A DNA stretch of 64,000 bases from Cellulomonas dongxiuzhuiae. Lineage in GTDB: Bacteria; Actinomycetota; Actinomycetes; Actinomycetales; Cellulomonadaceae. This document shows positions 50,923 to 63,228 of this stretch, piece by piece. The position numbers were made by a program, and so were the translations under genes. Below the pieces are notes generated by a model, which saw only the letters and a program-made list of their open reading frames with translations, did not search any database and was not told the origin of the DNA. The stretch's first letter is position 1. Each line of letters starts with the position of its first letter. The stretch lies in the NCBI RefSeq assembly GCF_018623035.1, contig NZ_CP076023.1, positions 992,001 to 1,056,000 on the forward strand, read 5' to 3'.

Positions 50923-53693
50923 CGTTCACCTACCCGCAGCACCTCGCCGAGCCTGTCCCTGCGCCGTACGGCCTGCTCCACCACCACCGCCACCACGAGG
51001 GCGACGACGAGGGCCGCCGCGGCCGCCGCGACGGGCCACCAGGTGACGTCCACCGTCACGCCCCCGGGCTCCGCCGTGAGCAGCTGCAGGCCGATCGCGT
51101 CGCCGATGAGCGCGGGCACGCCCAGCCCGATCGCCACACCGCCCACGAGCCCACCGAGCGTGAGGGGCGCCAGCTCGCCCAGCGTCGCCCAGCGGGCGGT
51201 GCGCGCGTCGAGCCCCAGCGTCCGCAGCGCCGACAGGGTCCGGCCGCGCTCGCGGGCGGTCGCCACGACGACGAGGACCAGGGCGAGCACCGACAGCGCG
51301 GCGAGCACGGCCACCGCGGCGAGGAGGAGCGTCGTCAGGCCCGACGTCAGCGGAGCCTGCGACCAGTCCTGCCACCAGCCGTCGCGCGTCGTGACGACCA
51401 CCCCGGAGGACGCGGTCGGTGCGAGGCGCTCGGCCTCGACGGCCTCGACGGCGCCAGGACCGCTCACCCACGCGCGGTCCACGGTCGGTCGCTGGCCGCT
51501 GACGGCGGCGAGCGTCGCGCGGTCCACGACGACCAGGCCGTCGTCGTCCTCCAGCGGCGCCGCGACGCGCGCGTCGAGCGTCGGGGCGCCGGCGTCGGGC
51601 CGCAGGACGGTCGTGCCCCGGACGTCGAACCGCACGGTGGTGTTGAGCACGGACATCACCGGCTCGGCGTCACCGGCCTGCGCGCGCTCGAGCAGGCCTG
51701 CGCTCACGAGCGCGGGGACCGTCCCGGCGGGCCCCGGCTCGGCCAGCGCCGCGAGGGCCTCGTCGACGGGCAGGCCCGCGGCGGCCCGCACCCGCCCGAG
51801 CTCGGCGGCGTCCACGACGAGGATCGTCGCGCTCAGCCCGGTGCGCGTGCCGTAGGTGCGGTCGCGCACCTGGGCGGCCGTCGCCACGTCGGTGACCCCG
51901 GGTGCGGCGGCGATCCGCGTCAGCGCGGCGGCGCCGGCCTCCGTGCCGATCGACCCGTCCAGCCGGACCGGTGCGCCGACCAGCTCGTCCGCGGCGGCCT
52001 GCTGTCCCGTGCTGACGGTGTGCACCAGGGTGCCCGACAGCACGACGAGCGCGACGCTGACCGTGACCGTCAGGACCGGCACGACGGCCGTCGCCGCGCC
52101 GTGGGCACGTGCGACCGCGAGCGGTGCGGCGAGGCCGCGCGAGCGTGACGCCCACCGCCCGGCCGCGCGGACGACCGCGGGGGAGACGCGGACCACGACC
52201 AGCGCCGCGGCGGACGCCACGAGCACCGGGGCCGCGGCGAGCAGCGGGTCGACCTCGCCCTGGCCCAGGGGGACGAGCCCCCGGCCCCGGACCGACACGA
52301 GAGCCGCGGCCGCGAGCACGACCACGAGAGCCTCGACGACGATCCGGCGGGCCTGCCCACGCGCCCGCTGGGCCGCGCGTGCGCGCCGGTCGGCCGGGAC
52401 GCGCCGTCCCTCCCAGGCGGCGGCCGCCGCACGTGCCGCCAGGACGGCCGGTGCGAGTGCGGCGACGGCCGCCACGGCCACCGCGATGAGCACCGAGCCC
52501 CGTTGGCCGTGCAGCGTCACCGCGACGACACCGCCCGCGAGCAGCCCGGCCGCGAGCACCACCGGCGCGGACTCCAGCAGGCCGCGCGTCACGACCGAGG
52601 CGATCGACGCGCCGCGTGCACGCTCGCCCGCCAGGAAGGGCTGCCGGCGGGTGACGAGCAGGGAGGCGGCGAGCACGAGGCACAGGGCCGCCGCGGTCGC
52701 GACGCCGGCGACGACGAGGGACGCCTGTGCGCGGGCCGCGGACATGCGGGCGTCGAACGCGGTGACGACCGCCGGCAGACCGCTGTAGATGTTCGCCGAG
52801 CGCGCGTACGTCGCCTCGATCAGCCCCACGAGCCGGTGCGCGTCGGTGACCGTCAGGCCGTCCGTCCGCACGGGGGCCCGTGAGGAGACCGCCACGGCGT
52901 TGCGACCCACCACGTGGACCATGTCGGGGATCGCCTCGACCGGCACGTACGCCGAGGTCTGCAGCAGCGTCGCGGTGCCGGGCGGCGACGTGATCGCGGT
53001 GAGCAGACCCGGGTGCTCCGCCCAGACGCGTGCGAGGGGGTCGACCGCCTCGTACAGCCCGGTGACGACGACGTGGTCGTAGTCGCCCGTGGTGTGGCGG
53101 CGCATGACGAAGGGGCCGTCGTCGAGGGTGATGCCGAGCTCCTCGGCCGCGGCGACGTTCAGACCGACGTGCACGGTGCGTGGGCCGGGCTCGTCCCCGG
53201 GCCGACCGTGCTGCTCGTCCGTCGGGACGGGACCCGGCGCCGTGCCGGCGACCCAGCGGACCAGGGGGGCGGGGTCGCCGGTCTGCCCGACGTGGACGAG
53301 GGAGAGGGCGAACGCACCCACGGGGGTGCGCATGGTGGCGTACCCCGACGTCACGGCGACGACCGGCGCGTCGACGGCCTTGCCGAACTGGAAGAGGAGC
53401 ATCGAGGCGGCCGCGTACCCCGCCTCCTGGGCGGGTGGCGGCCTGCCCGTCACAGGGTCGGGCGGGGCCATCCCGACGATCTCACCGTCACGACCGGCCG
53501 CGATGATCGTCTCGCGCACCGCGCCGTCGGCGCTGCTCTCGACCAGGCGTGGCACCGCGAGCGTGAGGAGCAGCGTCGCGAGGAGCAGGACGGCGCTCCC
53601 GACGACCAGGGCCGTGTCCTGGCGGGCGCGCCGCACGGTGACCAGCAGCGCGACGGCCGTGGTCGCCCGGACGCGGGTGTCGATGTCACTCAT
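50919..53693 (-). CDS. FtsX-like ABC permease, type B copy 1
   Basis: This 924-residue permease begins MSDIDTRVRATTAVALLV, parallel to MTTTATRVRATTGGALLV in copy 2. It has the same domain layout: a helix near 30-50, an extracytoplasmic region to about 330, a central helix block with AGERARGASIASVV, a second extracytoplasmic region and a terminal three-helix block with LRTLGLDARTARWATLGELAPL. The extracytoplasmic domains are much more diverged from copy 2 than the membrane blocks. Overlaps of 4 nt occur at both ends. Confidence 0.85.
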   Translation of the reverse strand: MSDIDTRVRATTAVALLVTVRRARQDTALVVGSAVLLLATLLLTLAVPRLVESSADGAVRETIIAAGRDGEIVGMAPPDPVTGRPPPAQEAGYAAASMLLFQFGKAVDAPVVAVTSGYATMRTPVGAFALSLVHVGQTGDPAPLVRWVAGTAPGPVPTDEQHGRPGDEPGPRTVHVGLNVAAAEELGITLDDGPFVMRRHTTGDYDHVVVTGLYEAVDPLARVWAEHPGLLTAITSPPGTATLLQTSAYVPVEAIPDMVHVVGRNAVAVSSRAPVRTDGLTVTDAHRLVGLIEATYARSANIYSGLPAVVTAFDARMSAARAQASLVVAGVATAAALCLVLAASLLVTRRQPFLAGERARGASIASVVTRGLLESAPVVLAAGLLAGGVVAVTLHGQRGSVLIAVAVAAVAALAPAVLAARAAAAAWEGRRVPADRRARAAQRARGQARRIVVEALVVVLAAAALVSVRGRGLVPLGQGEVDPLLAAAPVLVASAAALVVVRVSPAVVRAAGRWASRSRGLAAPLAVARAHGAATAVVPVLTVTVSVALVVLSGTLVHTVSTGQQAAADELVGAPVRLDGSIGTEAGAAALTRIAAAPGVTDVATAAQVRDRTYGTRTGLSATILVVDAAELGRVRAAAGLPVDEALAALAEPGPAGTVPALVSAGLLERAQAGDAEPVMSVLNTTVRFDVRGTTVLRPDAGAPTLDARVAAPLEDDDGLVVVDRATLAAVSGQRPTVDRAWVSGPGAVEAVEAERLAPTASSGVVVTTRDGWWQDWSQAPLTSGLTTLLLAAVAVLAALSVLALVLVVVATARERGRTLSALRTLGLDARTARWATLGELAPLTLGGLVGGVAIGLGVPALIGDAIGLQLLTAEPGGVTVDVTWWPVAAAAAALVVALVVAVVVEQAVRRRDRLGEVLRVGER

Positions 53694-56600
53694 CGGTCGT
53701 CCCCCAACCGCAGCAGGGCACCGGAGGCGCGCCGCACGAGCACGACGGCCAGGAGCGCGACGACGGCGCACGCCGCGAGGGCCAGACCGCCCGTGATGAC
53801 CAGGGCCAGGCCGTCCTGCCAGACCACGAGCGGGGCCGGGACGGGCCGTCGGCCGTCCGAGGACACCGTCAGGACGGGGGTGACGACCCTCGCGAGCCCG
53901 TAGCCGATCGCCAGTCCGGCGAGCGCGCCGACCAGGACCAGCGCCACGTGCTCGCCCACCAGGCCGCGCACGAGCGACGGGCGTGCGGCGCCCAGCGCCT
54001 GCAGCCGGGCGAGCTCGAGGCGACGTGAGCGGATCGCGGCGGCCGCGCTCGCGCCGAGTCCCACGAGGACGAGCACGAGCGTCGCGGCGGTCACGAGCGA
54101 CAGCGCGGCGGGGATCGCGGCGCTCAGCGGTCCGGCGACCGCGGCCGCCCGCTCGGTGGTCCGCACCGTCGCCTCCGCGTCCGCGGCGCGCGCGAGGGCC
54201 GCGGCGAGCGCGGGGGCGTCGCCGTCGGGGGCGGCCAGCCACCAGGAGTCGACGAGGGGGTCGGTGCCGGCGGCCTCGACCGACCCGCGTCCCAGCGCGT
54301 CGCGGTCCACGAGCACGGCGGGCCCGCGGGGCACACCGGGCAGGTACGGCACGACGTCCTCCACGACGGCCTGCACCTGGGCGTCGCCGGCACGGATCCA
54401 GAAGTGGATGCCGGGCGACAGGCTCGCGCGCTCGGCGACGGCCGTGGTGACCAGCGCCCGGACGGCGCCGTGCGCGGGCCACGCGTGCGCGACGAGGCGG
54501 CCGTTCCCCCCGTCCATCGCGGCCAGGTCGAACTTGCCGTCGACCACGAGCGCGCCGGGAGGCACGTCGTCGACGAACGGGTACGGGCCCACCCGGGCGC
54601 CGACGGTCGCGCCACGCTCAAGCCCGCCGCTGGTCGCACCGGCCTGCCAGCCGCCCGCCTCGAGCGCCACGGGCGTCCCCTGCGCGGACGCCGCGGCGAG
54701 CGCCTCGTCCGGCGACGTCAGGCCGACCGCACGGTCCAGGACGCGCACGTCCTGGAGGGTGAACCACACCTGGCCGAGGCGGGCGGCCGGCGAGTCGGCG
54801 CCCATCGCGGTCGCACCGGACAGCGTGACCACGGCCGACGCGGCGACCAGGCGCAGGGGTCCGAGCCCGCGCGGCACGGCCAGGGCGAAGGTCGACGGCA
54901 CGTCGAGGGGCAGCTCGGGCACGCTGACCCAGGCCCGCACGCCGGTCTCGTCCTCGACCGCCAGCGTCGGGTAGAGCATCCCCGCCGTGTACGGGTCGGA
55001 GCCCGCCGTCATGGTGACCACGAGCCACTGCGGGTCCCCGGGCAGCGGTGTTCCGGTCGGACCGGTGCTCACCGGCGCGTCCTCGCCCTCCGGTGTCCCG
55101 AGCCCGCCGACCAGCGTGGACCAGGGCACGTCCGTCCGGCCGCGCAGCGCCTCGGGGTGCTCGGTGTCGACGGCCAGCATCCGCACGTCGAAGCCCGAGC
55201 TCTCCTGGCCCTGCCCGACCGGGCGGCCGATCGACGCGTTCCGGTCCACGACCGGCTGCAGGTGGGTGCCCGCCGGTGCGTCTGCCAGGACAGCGCGGGC
55301 GTCTGCCGACGCGGTCAGACGCTCGCCGCGGATCCCCTCGACCCGCACGTCGGTGCCGACGGCGAGGTCGACCTGGTCGACCTGCGAGGTGCGCCACGTC
55401 GCGAGGAAGGCGTGCGAGAACGTCGCGGCGGACACGGCGAGGATGACGACCAAGGTCGTGCCGGTCGCGGCCGTGAAGCGGCGCGAGACCTGCCACGCGG
55501 CGAGCGGGACGACGAGCGACGCGCTGCGGCGCGCGAGGACGTCGGCACCGCGCGCGAGAGGCGCGACCGCACGCAGCGCGAGCACGGCTGCTCCCAGCGT
55601 GACGAGCGCGGGTCCGACGACGAGCACGGGGTCCAGCCGGACGCCGGCGGGCCCGCGCGTGAGCGGGGCGCCGTAGTCGAGGAGCTGCCACAGGGCGACG
55701 CCCGCGAGCACCACGAGCGCGAGGTCCGCGCCCGCACGGACCAGGCCGGCGTGGGCGGCGGCGCTCGACGAGCCGGCGGTGTGCCAGGCCGGCACGACCA
55801 GGGACACGGCCAGGACCGTCGCGACCGCCGCGCACGCGATCCAGACCGACACGGGGATCCCCGGCGGCGCGCCCAGGCCGGCGTCGCCGAGGCCCCCGGC
55901 GTCGGCCAGACGCGTGAACGCGACGCGGGCGACCCACGGCGCGACAGCCGCGGCCACCGCCGCCAGGACCGCGGCCTCGAGGACCGCGAGCGAGCGCAGC
56001 TGTGCCGCCGACGCGCCGCGCGCGGCGACGAGCTCACCCTCGGCGGCCCGCCGTTCCCCGAGCAGCCGCGCGGCCAGCAGCATCACGGTGGTGGCGAGCA
56101 CGACGAGCAGCAGCCCGACGACCACGACGCCGACGCGCGTCACCGTGAGCTCGCGCCACGAGGCGTCGATGGTCTCGCCCAGCCGCGTGAGCACGAACCC
56201 GCTGGCGCCGACGTCGCGGAGCCCGGCGGACAGCTGCGCCTGGGTGGACTCGAGGTTGTCGCGCGTCTGCGTCAGGGCACCCCGCGGGGCGCCGGCGAGG
56301 TGGGGCGTGGTCAGTACGTGAACCGTGTCGACCGTGCCGACGCCCAGCAGCGCGTCGGGCGCCACGACCATCGGCCCCCACGCGTCGGTCGTGAGCCTGC
56401 CGCCGGTGCCGATGACCGGGTAGCGGCTGTCGTGGGCGGCACCCTTCAGCAGGTCGCGCGACCACGACGCCGACGAGCCGGTGAGCCGGTGGGTCCCGAC
56501 GACGACCCAGCTGTCCTGCGTCTGCCCGCCGAGCGTGCGGACCGGCACGACGGTGCCGACCGTCCAGCCGTACCGCTGCGCGGCGACGTCCGGCGCGTTG

Positions 56601-57049
56601 ACGAGGAGCCGCCCGCCGTCGTCGCGTGCACGGTCCGGCCACGCGCCCGCCACGAGCTCGCCCTGCTCCGGCAGGAGCGGCGTGCTGGCGGGGTACGCGA
56701 CGGGTGCGAACTGCGTGCCGGCGACCAGGGGCAGGGACCACATCCGGCCGGTGAGCCAGGTCTCCCTGTCGGACGGCAGGTCGCCCAGGGTCGCGGCCAG
56801 CGCGACGTCGGTCGCCGCGAGCGCCGCAGCGGCGTCCTTCTTGTTGACCCGGACGACGGCCTCGAGGGTCACGGCCGAGTCGGGCACGCGCGCGATCTCC
56901 GCCTCGACCGCGTCGTCGCCGGTGACCTCGAGCAGGAACGCGAACGTCCCGAGCAGGGTCGTCGCCACGAAGGTGACGACGGCGACGGTCGCGATGACGG
57001 TGGCCTGGTCGCGCAGGCGTCCCAGGAGCACCTGCGACCGCCAGCCCAT
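53690..57049 (-). CDS. FtsX-like ABC permease, type A copy 1
   Basis: This 1119-residue permease is the first gene of the cluster. A first helix lies at about 17-42, then a 265-residue extracytoplasmic domain, a central helix block near 310-530 (TTVMLLAARLLGERRAAEGEL), a second extracytoplasmic domain of about 400 residues, and a C-terminal block ending LRLGDDR. The ATG at 57049 is preceded by GGAGGGTGGGG and, further up, a TAGCAT -10-like element. Its paralogue at 45807-49106 is 20 residues shorter. Its stop overlaps the type B gene by 4 nt. Confidence 0.87.
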   Translation of the reverse strand: MGWRSQVLLGRLRDQATVIATVAVVTFVATTLLGTFAFLLEVTGDDAVEAEIARVPDSAVTLEAVVRVNKKDAAAALAATDVALAATLGDLPSDRETWLTGRMWSLPLVAGTQFAPVAYPASTPLLPEQGELVAGAWPDRARDDGGRLLVNAPDVAAQRYGWTVGTVVPVRTLGGQTQDSWVVVGTHRLTGSSASWSRDLLKGAAHDSRYPVIGTGGRLTTDAWGPMVVAPDALLGVGTVDTVHVLTTPHLAGAPRGALTQTRDNLESTQAQLSAGLRDVGASGFVLTRLGETIDASWRELTVTRVGVVVVGLLLVVLATTVMLLAARLLGERRAAEGELVAARGASAAQLRSLAVLEAAVLAAVAAAVAPWVARVAFTRLADAGGLGDAGLGAPPGIPVSVWIACAAVATVLAVSLVVPAWHTAGSSSAAAHAGLVRAGADLALVVLAGVALWQLLDYGAPLTRGPAGVRLDPVLVVGPALVTLGAAVLALRAVAPLARGADVLARRSASLVVPLAAWQVSRRFTAATGTTLVVILAVSAATFSHAFLATWRTSQVDQVDLAVGTDVRVEGIRGERLTASADARAVLADAPAGTHLQPVVDRNASIGRPVGQGQESSGFDVRMLAVDTEHPEALRGRTDVPWSTLVGGLGTPEGEDAPVSTGPTGTPLPGDPQWLVVTMTAGSDPYTAGMLYPTLAVEDETGVRAWVSVPELPLDVPSTFALAVPRGLGPLRLVAASAVVTLSGATAMGADSPAARLGQVWFTLQDVRVLDRAVGLTSPDEALAAASAQGTPVALEAGGWQAGATSGGLERGATVGARVGPYPFVDDVPPGALVVDGKFDLAAMDGGNGRLVAHAWPAHGAVRALVTTAVAERASLSPGIHFWIRAGDAQVQAVVEDVVPYLPGVPRGPAVLVDRDALGRGSVEAAGTDPLVDSWWLAAPDGDAPALAAALARAADAEATVRTTERAAAVAGPLSAAIPAALSLVTAATLVLVLVGLGASAAAAIRSRRLELARLQALGAARPSLVRGLVGEHVALVLVGALAGLAIGYGLARVVTPVLTVSSDGRRPVPAPLVVWQDGLALVITGGLALAACAVVALLAVVLVRRASGALLRLGDDR

Positions 57050-57112
57050 CGCCCCACCCTCCGCAGCGCCACCCGACGTCGGGTGCCCCTCGGTGTCCGA
57101 GGGCTGACGGCG

Positions 57113-57118
57113 ATGCTA
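57113..57118 (-). promoter_or_regulatory. Candidate -10 element of the six-gene ABC cluster
   Basis: Read on the minus strand this is TAGCAT, a good TANNNT match, 63 nt upstream of the first start codon. No other promoter-like site is evident within the cluster apart from the 41-nt gap at 49107-49147. Confidence 0.4.
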
Positions 57119-57152
57119 GGTGACCCAAACCCGCAGGTGGGAGGATCGATAA

Positions 57153-57166
57153 CACCCGTTCGGGTG
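57153..57166. promoter_or_regulatory. Inverted repeat upstream of the ABC cluster promoter
   Basis: CACCCG-TT-CGGGTG has 6-bp perfect arms and lies about 35 nt upstream of the -10-like element, flanked by unusually A/T-rich bases for this window. It is a candidate operator for the cluster. Confidence 0.4.
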
Positions 57167-57206
57167 ACAGAAAAGGTTGGGTCGGCCGACGGGTGGATTC
57201 ACTCGT

Positions 57207-57243
57207 CCGGGCGTCCGGACCGACGTGCGGCCCGGACGCCCGG
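57207..57243 (-). terminator. Hairpin terminator after fumC
   Basis: A perfect 12-bp stem (57207-57218 with 57232-57243) with a 13-nt loop begins directly after the fumC stop codon. Confidence 0.7.
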
Positions 57244-57249
57244 AGCGTC

Positions 57250-58692
57250 TCAGGCCTGCGGCGGACGCGTCATCGCGAGCACGTCGAGCGCGGTGTCGAG
57301 CTGCTGGAGCGTGAGCTCGCCGCGCTCGACGAAGCCCAGGTCGAGGGTCGCCTGGCGGATCGTGACGCCCGCCTTCACGGCGTGCTTGGCGATCTTGGCG
57401 GCGTTCTCGTAGCCGATGGTGCGGTTGAGGGGCGTGACGATCGAGGGCGACGACTCGGCCAGCGCGCGGGCGCGCTCGACGTTGGGCGTCGTGCCCACGA
57501 CCGTGCGGTCGGCCAGGACGCGCGAGGCGTTCGCCAGCAGGCGGACCGACTCGAGCACCGCCGACGCGATGACGGGGATCTGGACGTTGAGCTCGAACGA
57601 GCCGGACGCGCCCGCCCACGCGACCGTGGCGTCGTTGCCGACGACGCGCGAGCAGACCATGAGCACGGCCTCCGGGACGACCGGGTTGACCTTGCCGGGC
57701 ATGATCGACGAGCCGGGCTGCAGGTCCGGCAGCGCGATCTCGCCGAGGCCCGTGTTGGGGCCCGACCCCATCCAGCGCAGGTCGTTGCAGATCTTCGTCA
57801 GGCTGACCGCGATCGTGCGCAGCGCGCCCGAGAGCTCGACGAGGCCGTCGCGCGACGACTGCGCCTCGAAGTGGTCGCGCGCCTCGGTCAGCGGCAGGCC
57901 GGTGTCCTCGACCAGCAGCGCGATGACCCGCTGCGGGAAGCCGGCGGGGGTGTTGATGCCGGTGCCCACGGCCGTGCCCCCGAGCGGGACCTCGGCGGCG
58001 CGGGGCAGCGCGGCCTGCAGGCGCTCGACGCCGTAGCGCATGGCGGCGGCGTACCCGCCGAACTCCTGCCCGAGGGTCACCGGCGTCGCGTCCATGAGGT
58101 GCGTGCGCCCGGACTTCACGACGTGGGCCCACGCGGTCGCCTTCGCCTCCAGGGCGCCCGCGAGGTGCTCGAGGGCCGGGACGAGGTCACGGACCACACC
58201 TGCCGTGGCGGCCACGTGCACGGACGTCGGGAACACGTCGTTGGACGACTGCGACGCGTTGACGTGGTCGTTCGGGTGCACCGCGCGCCCGAGCAGGCGC
58301 GTGGCGAGCGTGGCCAGGACCTCGTTGGTGTTCATGTTCGAGCTGGTGCCCGAGCCGGTCTGGTAGACGTCGACGGGGAAGTGGGCGTCGTGCACGCCCG
58401 AGGCGACCTCGTCGGCCGCCGTCGCGATCGCGTCGGCCACGTCCTGCGGGAGGACGCCGAGCTCGGCGTTGGCCCGCGCGGCCGCCTTCTTGACCCGTGC
58501 GAGGGCCTCGATGTGGCCGCGCTCGAGCGTGCTCCCCGAGATGGGGAAGTTCTCGACCGCGCGCTGCGTCTGCGCGCGGTACAGCGCGTCGGCGGGGACG
58601 CGCACCTCGCCCATCGTGTCGTGCTCGATGCGGAAGCCGGGGGTGGCGACGTCCGCGGTGGCCGCGGCGTCGGGACCGTTCGTGTCAGTCAT
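57250..58692 (-). CDS. fumC: Class II fumarate hydratase
   Basis: FumC interconverts fumarate and malate in the TCA cycle without an iron-sulfur cluster. The 480-residue protein has the superfamily signature [11 protein letters not shown] (327-337) with catalytic Ser328. [17 protein letters not shown], with catalytic His198, and [14 protein letters not shown] near 112 also fit. The ATG at 58692 follows AAGGATGG. It is divergent from the sugar importer operon. Confidence 0.96.
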   Translation of the reverse strand: MTDTNGPDAAATADVATPGFRIEHDTMGEVRVPADALYRAQTQRAVENFPISGSTLERGHIEALARVKKAAARANAELGVLPQDVADAIATAADEVASGVHDAHFPVDVYQTGSGTSSNMNTNEVLATLATRLLGRAVHPNDHVNASQSSNDVFPTSVHVAATAGVVRDLVPALEHLAGALEAKATAWAHVVKSGRTHLMDATPVTLGQEFGGYAAAMRYGVERLQAALPRAAEVPLGGTAVGTGINTPAGFPQRVIALLVEDTGLPLTEARDHFEAQSSRDGLVELSGALRTIAVSLTKICNDLRWMGSGPNTGLGEIALPDLQPGSSIMPGKVNPVVPEAVLMVCSRVVGNDATVAWAGASGSFELNVQIPVIASAVLESVRLLANASRVLADRTVVGTTPNVERARALAESSPSIVTPLNRTIGYENAAKIAKHAVKAGVTIRQATLDLGFVERGELTLQQLDTALDVLAMTRPPQA

Positions 58693-58851
58693 GAGCCCAT
58701 CCTTCCACCGCCGCGGGGGTCGTCGGCCGTGCCGCGCACCGCAGCTGCGCACCTCGCCGGGCGCCTCCGGTGGCGGGACCGGGCAGGTCGTAGTGCGATG
58801 TGATCGAACGCCCGGCCCTTTCCCGACGACGCGAGAGGTCAGGTTCCCGAC

Positions 58852-60135
58852 GTGCGACGACGCGCGGCCCTCCTCGCCCTGGTGCTCGTGGCGCCGCTCG
58901 CCGCGTGCGCCTCGGCCGAGGCGGGCCCTCCCACGCTCACGTGGTACATCAACCCGGACTCGGGGGGGCAGGCCCGCATCGCGCGGGAGTGCAGCGAGGC
59001 CTCCGACGGCGCGTACCGCCTCGACGTCGCGCTGCTGCCGCGCGACGCACCGAGCCAGCGCGAGCAGCTCGTGCGGCGCCTGGCCGCCGCCGACACGTCG
59101 ATCGACCTCATGAGCATCGACCCGCCGTTCGTCCCGGAGTTCTCGAACGCCGACTTCCTCGCGGACGTGCCGGACGACGTCGCCGAGGTCGTCACGCAGG
59201 ACGTGGCCGAGGGCGCGGTCGCCGCGGCGACGTTCGGCGACGAGCTCGTGGTCGTGCCGTTCTGGGCGAACACGCAGCTGCTCTGGTACCGCAAGGCCGT
59301 GGCCGAGGCCGCGGGGCTCGACATGACCCGGCCGGTGACGTGGGAGCAGGTCATCGCGGCGGCCGACGACCAGGACGTCACCGTCGCCGTGCAGGGCACC
59401 CGCGCGGAGTCGCTCACGGTCTGGGTGAACGCGCTGGTCGAGTCCGCGGGCGGGCACATCCTCGAGAACCCCGACGAGGAGGACCCGCAGCAGGTCACGG
59501 CGAGCCTGGACTCCGACGCGGGGCGCACGGCCGCGCAGATCATCGCGGACCTCACCGCGGCAGGCGTCGGCGGGGCGCAGCTGTCCAACGCCGACGAGGA
59601 CATCAACGCCTCGATGTTCGAGGGTGACGCCGCGGGCTTCATGGTCAACTGGCCGTTCGTGTGGCAGCGCGCCAAGGCGGCCGTCGAGGCGGGCAGCCTC
59701 GACCAGTCGGTCGTCGACGACTACGGCTGGGCGATGTACCCCCAGGCGGTCGAGGGTGAGCAGTCCCGCCCGCCCATCGGCGGGGTCACGCTGGGCGTGA
59801 GCGCCTTCAGCGAGCACCCTGACCTGGCCTTCGAGGCCGCGCAGTGCATCGTCCAGCCCGAGAAGCAGGCGGAGTACTACCTGTCCGACGGCAACCCGCC
59901 CGGGGCGCTCGCCGCCTTCGACGACCCCGAGGTCCAGGAGGCGTTCCCCATGGCCGACCTGATCCGGGAGTCCCTGCAGCAGGCGGCACCGCGTCCGCAG
60001 ACGCCCTTCTACAACGAGGTGTCCTCGAGCCTGCAGCGCACGTGGCACCCGCCGCGCGCGGTGTCGCCGGACTCCAGCCCCGGACGGGCCGACCAGCTCG
60101 TCATCGACGTCCTGCAGGGGAGGTCGCTGCTGTGA
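58852..60135 (+). CDS. lpqY: LpqY-like sugar-binding lipoprotein
   Basis: This 427-residue family 1 solute-binding protein has a lipoprotein signal peptide with lipobox LAAC (Cys19), so it is anchored to the outer face of the membrane. The N-lobe segment [19 protein letters not shown] followed by [17 protein letters not shown] closely recalls mycobacterial LpqY, the trehalose-binding protein. The C-lobe has [18 protein letters not shown]. The GTG at 58852 is used. Its stop overlaps the first permease gene by 4 nt. The sugar could be trehalose or another glucoside or oligosaccharide. Confidence 0.75.
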   Translation: MRRRAALLALVLVAPLAACASAEAGPPTLTWYINPDSGGQARIARECSEASDGAYRLDVALLPRDAPSQREQLVRRLAAADTSIDLMSIDPPFVPEFSNADFLADVPDDVAEVVTQDVAEGAVAAATFGDELVVVPFWANTQLLWYRKAVAEAAGLDMTRPVTWEQVIAAADDQDVTVAVQGTRAESLTVWVNALVESAGGHILENPDEEDPQQVTASLDSDAGRTAAQIIADLTAAGVGGAQLSNADEDINASMFEGDAAGFMVNWPFVWQRAKAAVEAGSLDQSVVDDYGWAMYPQAVEGEQSRPPIGGVTLGVSAFSEHPDLAFEAAQCIVQPEKQAEYYLSDGNPPGALAAFDDPEVQEAFPMADLIRESLQQAAPRPQTPFYNEVSSSLQRTWHPPRAVSPDSSPGRADQLVIDVLQGRSLL

Positions 60136-61094
60136 GCGCCGCCACCACCGCCGTCCCCGCCGCCGCCGACGCGGCGACGCGCAAGCCGCCCCGGCCCCAC
60201 CGGTCCGACCGCGGGCGCCAGGAGGCACGGCTCGGCATGATGCTGTGCGCACCGGCGATCCTCGTCCTGCTGGCCGTGGTCGGGTACCCGATCCTGCAGG
60301 CCGTCTGGGACTCGCTGTTCAGCTACAAGCTCACGAACCCCGACGCGCGGCGCTTCGTCGGCCTCGGCAACTTCTCGCTGATCCTGTCCGACCCCATCTG
60401 GTGGCGGGCGCTCGGCGTGACGGTCCTCATCACGGTCGTCACGGTCGTCGTCGAGCTCGTCCTCGGGTTCGCGCTCGCGCTGGTCATGAACCACGCGCTG
60501 GGCACGCTGCGGCCGGCGCTGCGCACCGCGATCCTCATCCCGTACGCGATCATCACGGTCGTCTCGGCGTTCGCGTTCCGGTTCATGTTCGACCTGACCA
60601 GCGGGTTCGTGAACAGCTGGCTGCCGTTCGTGCCCGACGACCTGGACTGGTTCGCGTCGTTCGGGACCGCGGTGACCGTCATCTCGATCTCGGAGATCTG
60701 GAAGACCACGCCGTTCATCTCGCTGCTGCTGCTCTCGGGCCTCGCGCAGGTCCCGGGCGAGCTGCAGGAGGCCGCGAAGGTCGACGGGGCCACGTGGTGG
60801 CAGCGCATGCGTCGCGTGACGATCCCCAACATGAAGGCCGCGATCATGGTCGCGCTGCTGTTCCGCACGCTCGACGCGTTCCGGATCTTCGACAACATCT
60901 TCATCATGACGAACGGTGCGGCGGGCACCGAGTCGGTCTCGTTCCTCGCCTACCGGCAGACGATCCAGCGGCTCGAGATCGGCATCGGCTCGGCCGTCTC
61001 CGTCCTGCTGACGATCTGCGTCGCGCTCATCGCGATCGTGTTCGTCAAGGGCTTCAAGGTCAACCTGGCGGCGTCGACGAGGGCGGGACGATGA
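60132..61094 (+). CDS. sugA: Sugar ABC importer permease 1 (SugA-like)
   Basis: This 320-residue MalF-type permease has a soluble N-terminus (1-33) and six membrane helices. The EAA loop that docks the ATPase reads [23 protein letters not shown] (about 210-232). The GTG at 60132 overlaps the lipoprotein stop, and its own stop overlaps the next ATG. It follows LpqY in the order seen in the mycobacterial LpqY-SugABC system. Confidence 0.82.
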   Translation: MSAATTAVPAAADAATRKPPRPHRSDRGRQEARLGMMLCAPAILVLLAVVGYPILQAVWDSLFSYKLTNPDARRFVGLGNFSLILSDPIWWRALGVTVLITVVTVVVELVLGFALALVMNHALGTLRPALRTAILIPYAIITVVSAFAFRFMFDLTSGFVNSWLPFVPDDLDWFASFGTAVTVISISEIWKTTPFISLLLLSGLAQVPGELQEAAKVDGATWWQRMRRVTIPNMKAAIMVALLFRTLDAFRIFDNIFIMTNGAAGTESVSFLAYRQTIQRLEIGIGSAVSVLLTICVALIAIVFVKGFKVNLAASTRAGR

Positions 61095-61924
61095 GCGGGC
61101 GGTCGAAGGCGTGGTGGTGGGTCGGTGGGCTGCTCATCTTCCTGTACTGCCTGTTCCCCGTCGCGTGGATCCTGTCGCTGTCGCTCAAGGCGCCCTCGGA
61201 CCTGGACGACGGCTCGTTCCTGCCCACGTCCGTGTCGTGGCAGAACTACCAGCTCATCCTCACGGGCGACGCGTCCGGCCTGTTCCTGCCGGCGCTGCGC
61301 AACTCGGTGGGCATCTGCCTCATCGCCACGGCCATCTCGGTCGTGCTCGCGGCACTGTGCGCGTACGCGGTCGCGCGGCTCGACTTCCCCGGCAAGGCGT
61401 TCGTGCTGGGGCTGTCGCTCGCGGTGTCGATGTTCCCGGTCATCTCGATCGTCACGCCGCTGTTCAACATCTGGCGCGCGATCGGGCTGTTCGACACGTG
61501 GGCGGGGCTGGTCATCCCGTACCTGTCGATCACCCTGCCGCTGTCCATCTGGACGCTCACGGCGTTCTTCCGCGAGATCCCGTGGGAGATGGAGCAGGCC
61601 GCGCAGGTCGACGGCGCCACGACCGCGCAGGCGTTCCGCAAGGTCATCGTGCCGCTCGCCGGGCCCGGTGTGGCCACGACCGCGATCATCGCGTTCTTCC
61701 TCGCGTGGAACGACTTCGTCTACGGCATCTCGCTGACGTCCACCGAGGCCGCCCGCCCCGTGCCGGCGGCGCTCGCGTTCTTCACGGGTGCCTCGCAGTT
61801 CGAGGAGCCGACCGGGGCGATCTCCGCCGCGGCCGTCATCGTCACCGTCCCCGTCGTCGTGCTGGTGCTGCTGTTCCAGCGCCAGATCGTCGCCGGGCTC
61901 ACCCAGGGCGCCGTCAAGGGCTGA
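61091..61924 (+). CDS. sugB: Sugar ABC importer permease 2 (SugB-like)
   Basis: This 277-residue MalG-type permease has six helices and the EAA motif [23 protein letters not shown] (about 170-192). The C-terminus TQGAVKG is the typical MalG ending. The ATG at 61091 overlaps the previous stop by 4 nt. It pairs with the upstream permease to form the membrane channel. Confidence 0.85.
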   Translation: MSGRSKAWWWVGGLLIFLYCLFPVAWILSLSLKAPSDLDDGSFLPTSVSWQNYQLILTGDASGLFLPALRNSVGICLIATAISVVLAALCAYAVARLDFPGKAFVLGLSLAVSMFPVISIVTPLFNIWRAIGLFDTWAGLVIPYLSITLPLSIWTLTAFFREIPWEMEQAAQVDGATTAQAFRKVIVPLAGPGVATTAIIAFFLAWNDFVYGISLTSTEAARPVPAALAFFTGASQFEEPTGAISAAAVIVTVPVVVLVLLFQRQIVAGLTQGAVKG

Positions 61925-61953
61925 CCCGCCGTCGGAGCAGGAGGAGGAGCGCC

Positions 61954-63224
<1,271 letters not shown>

Positions 63225-63228
<4 letters not shown>

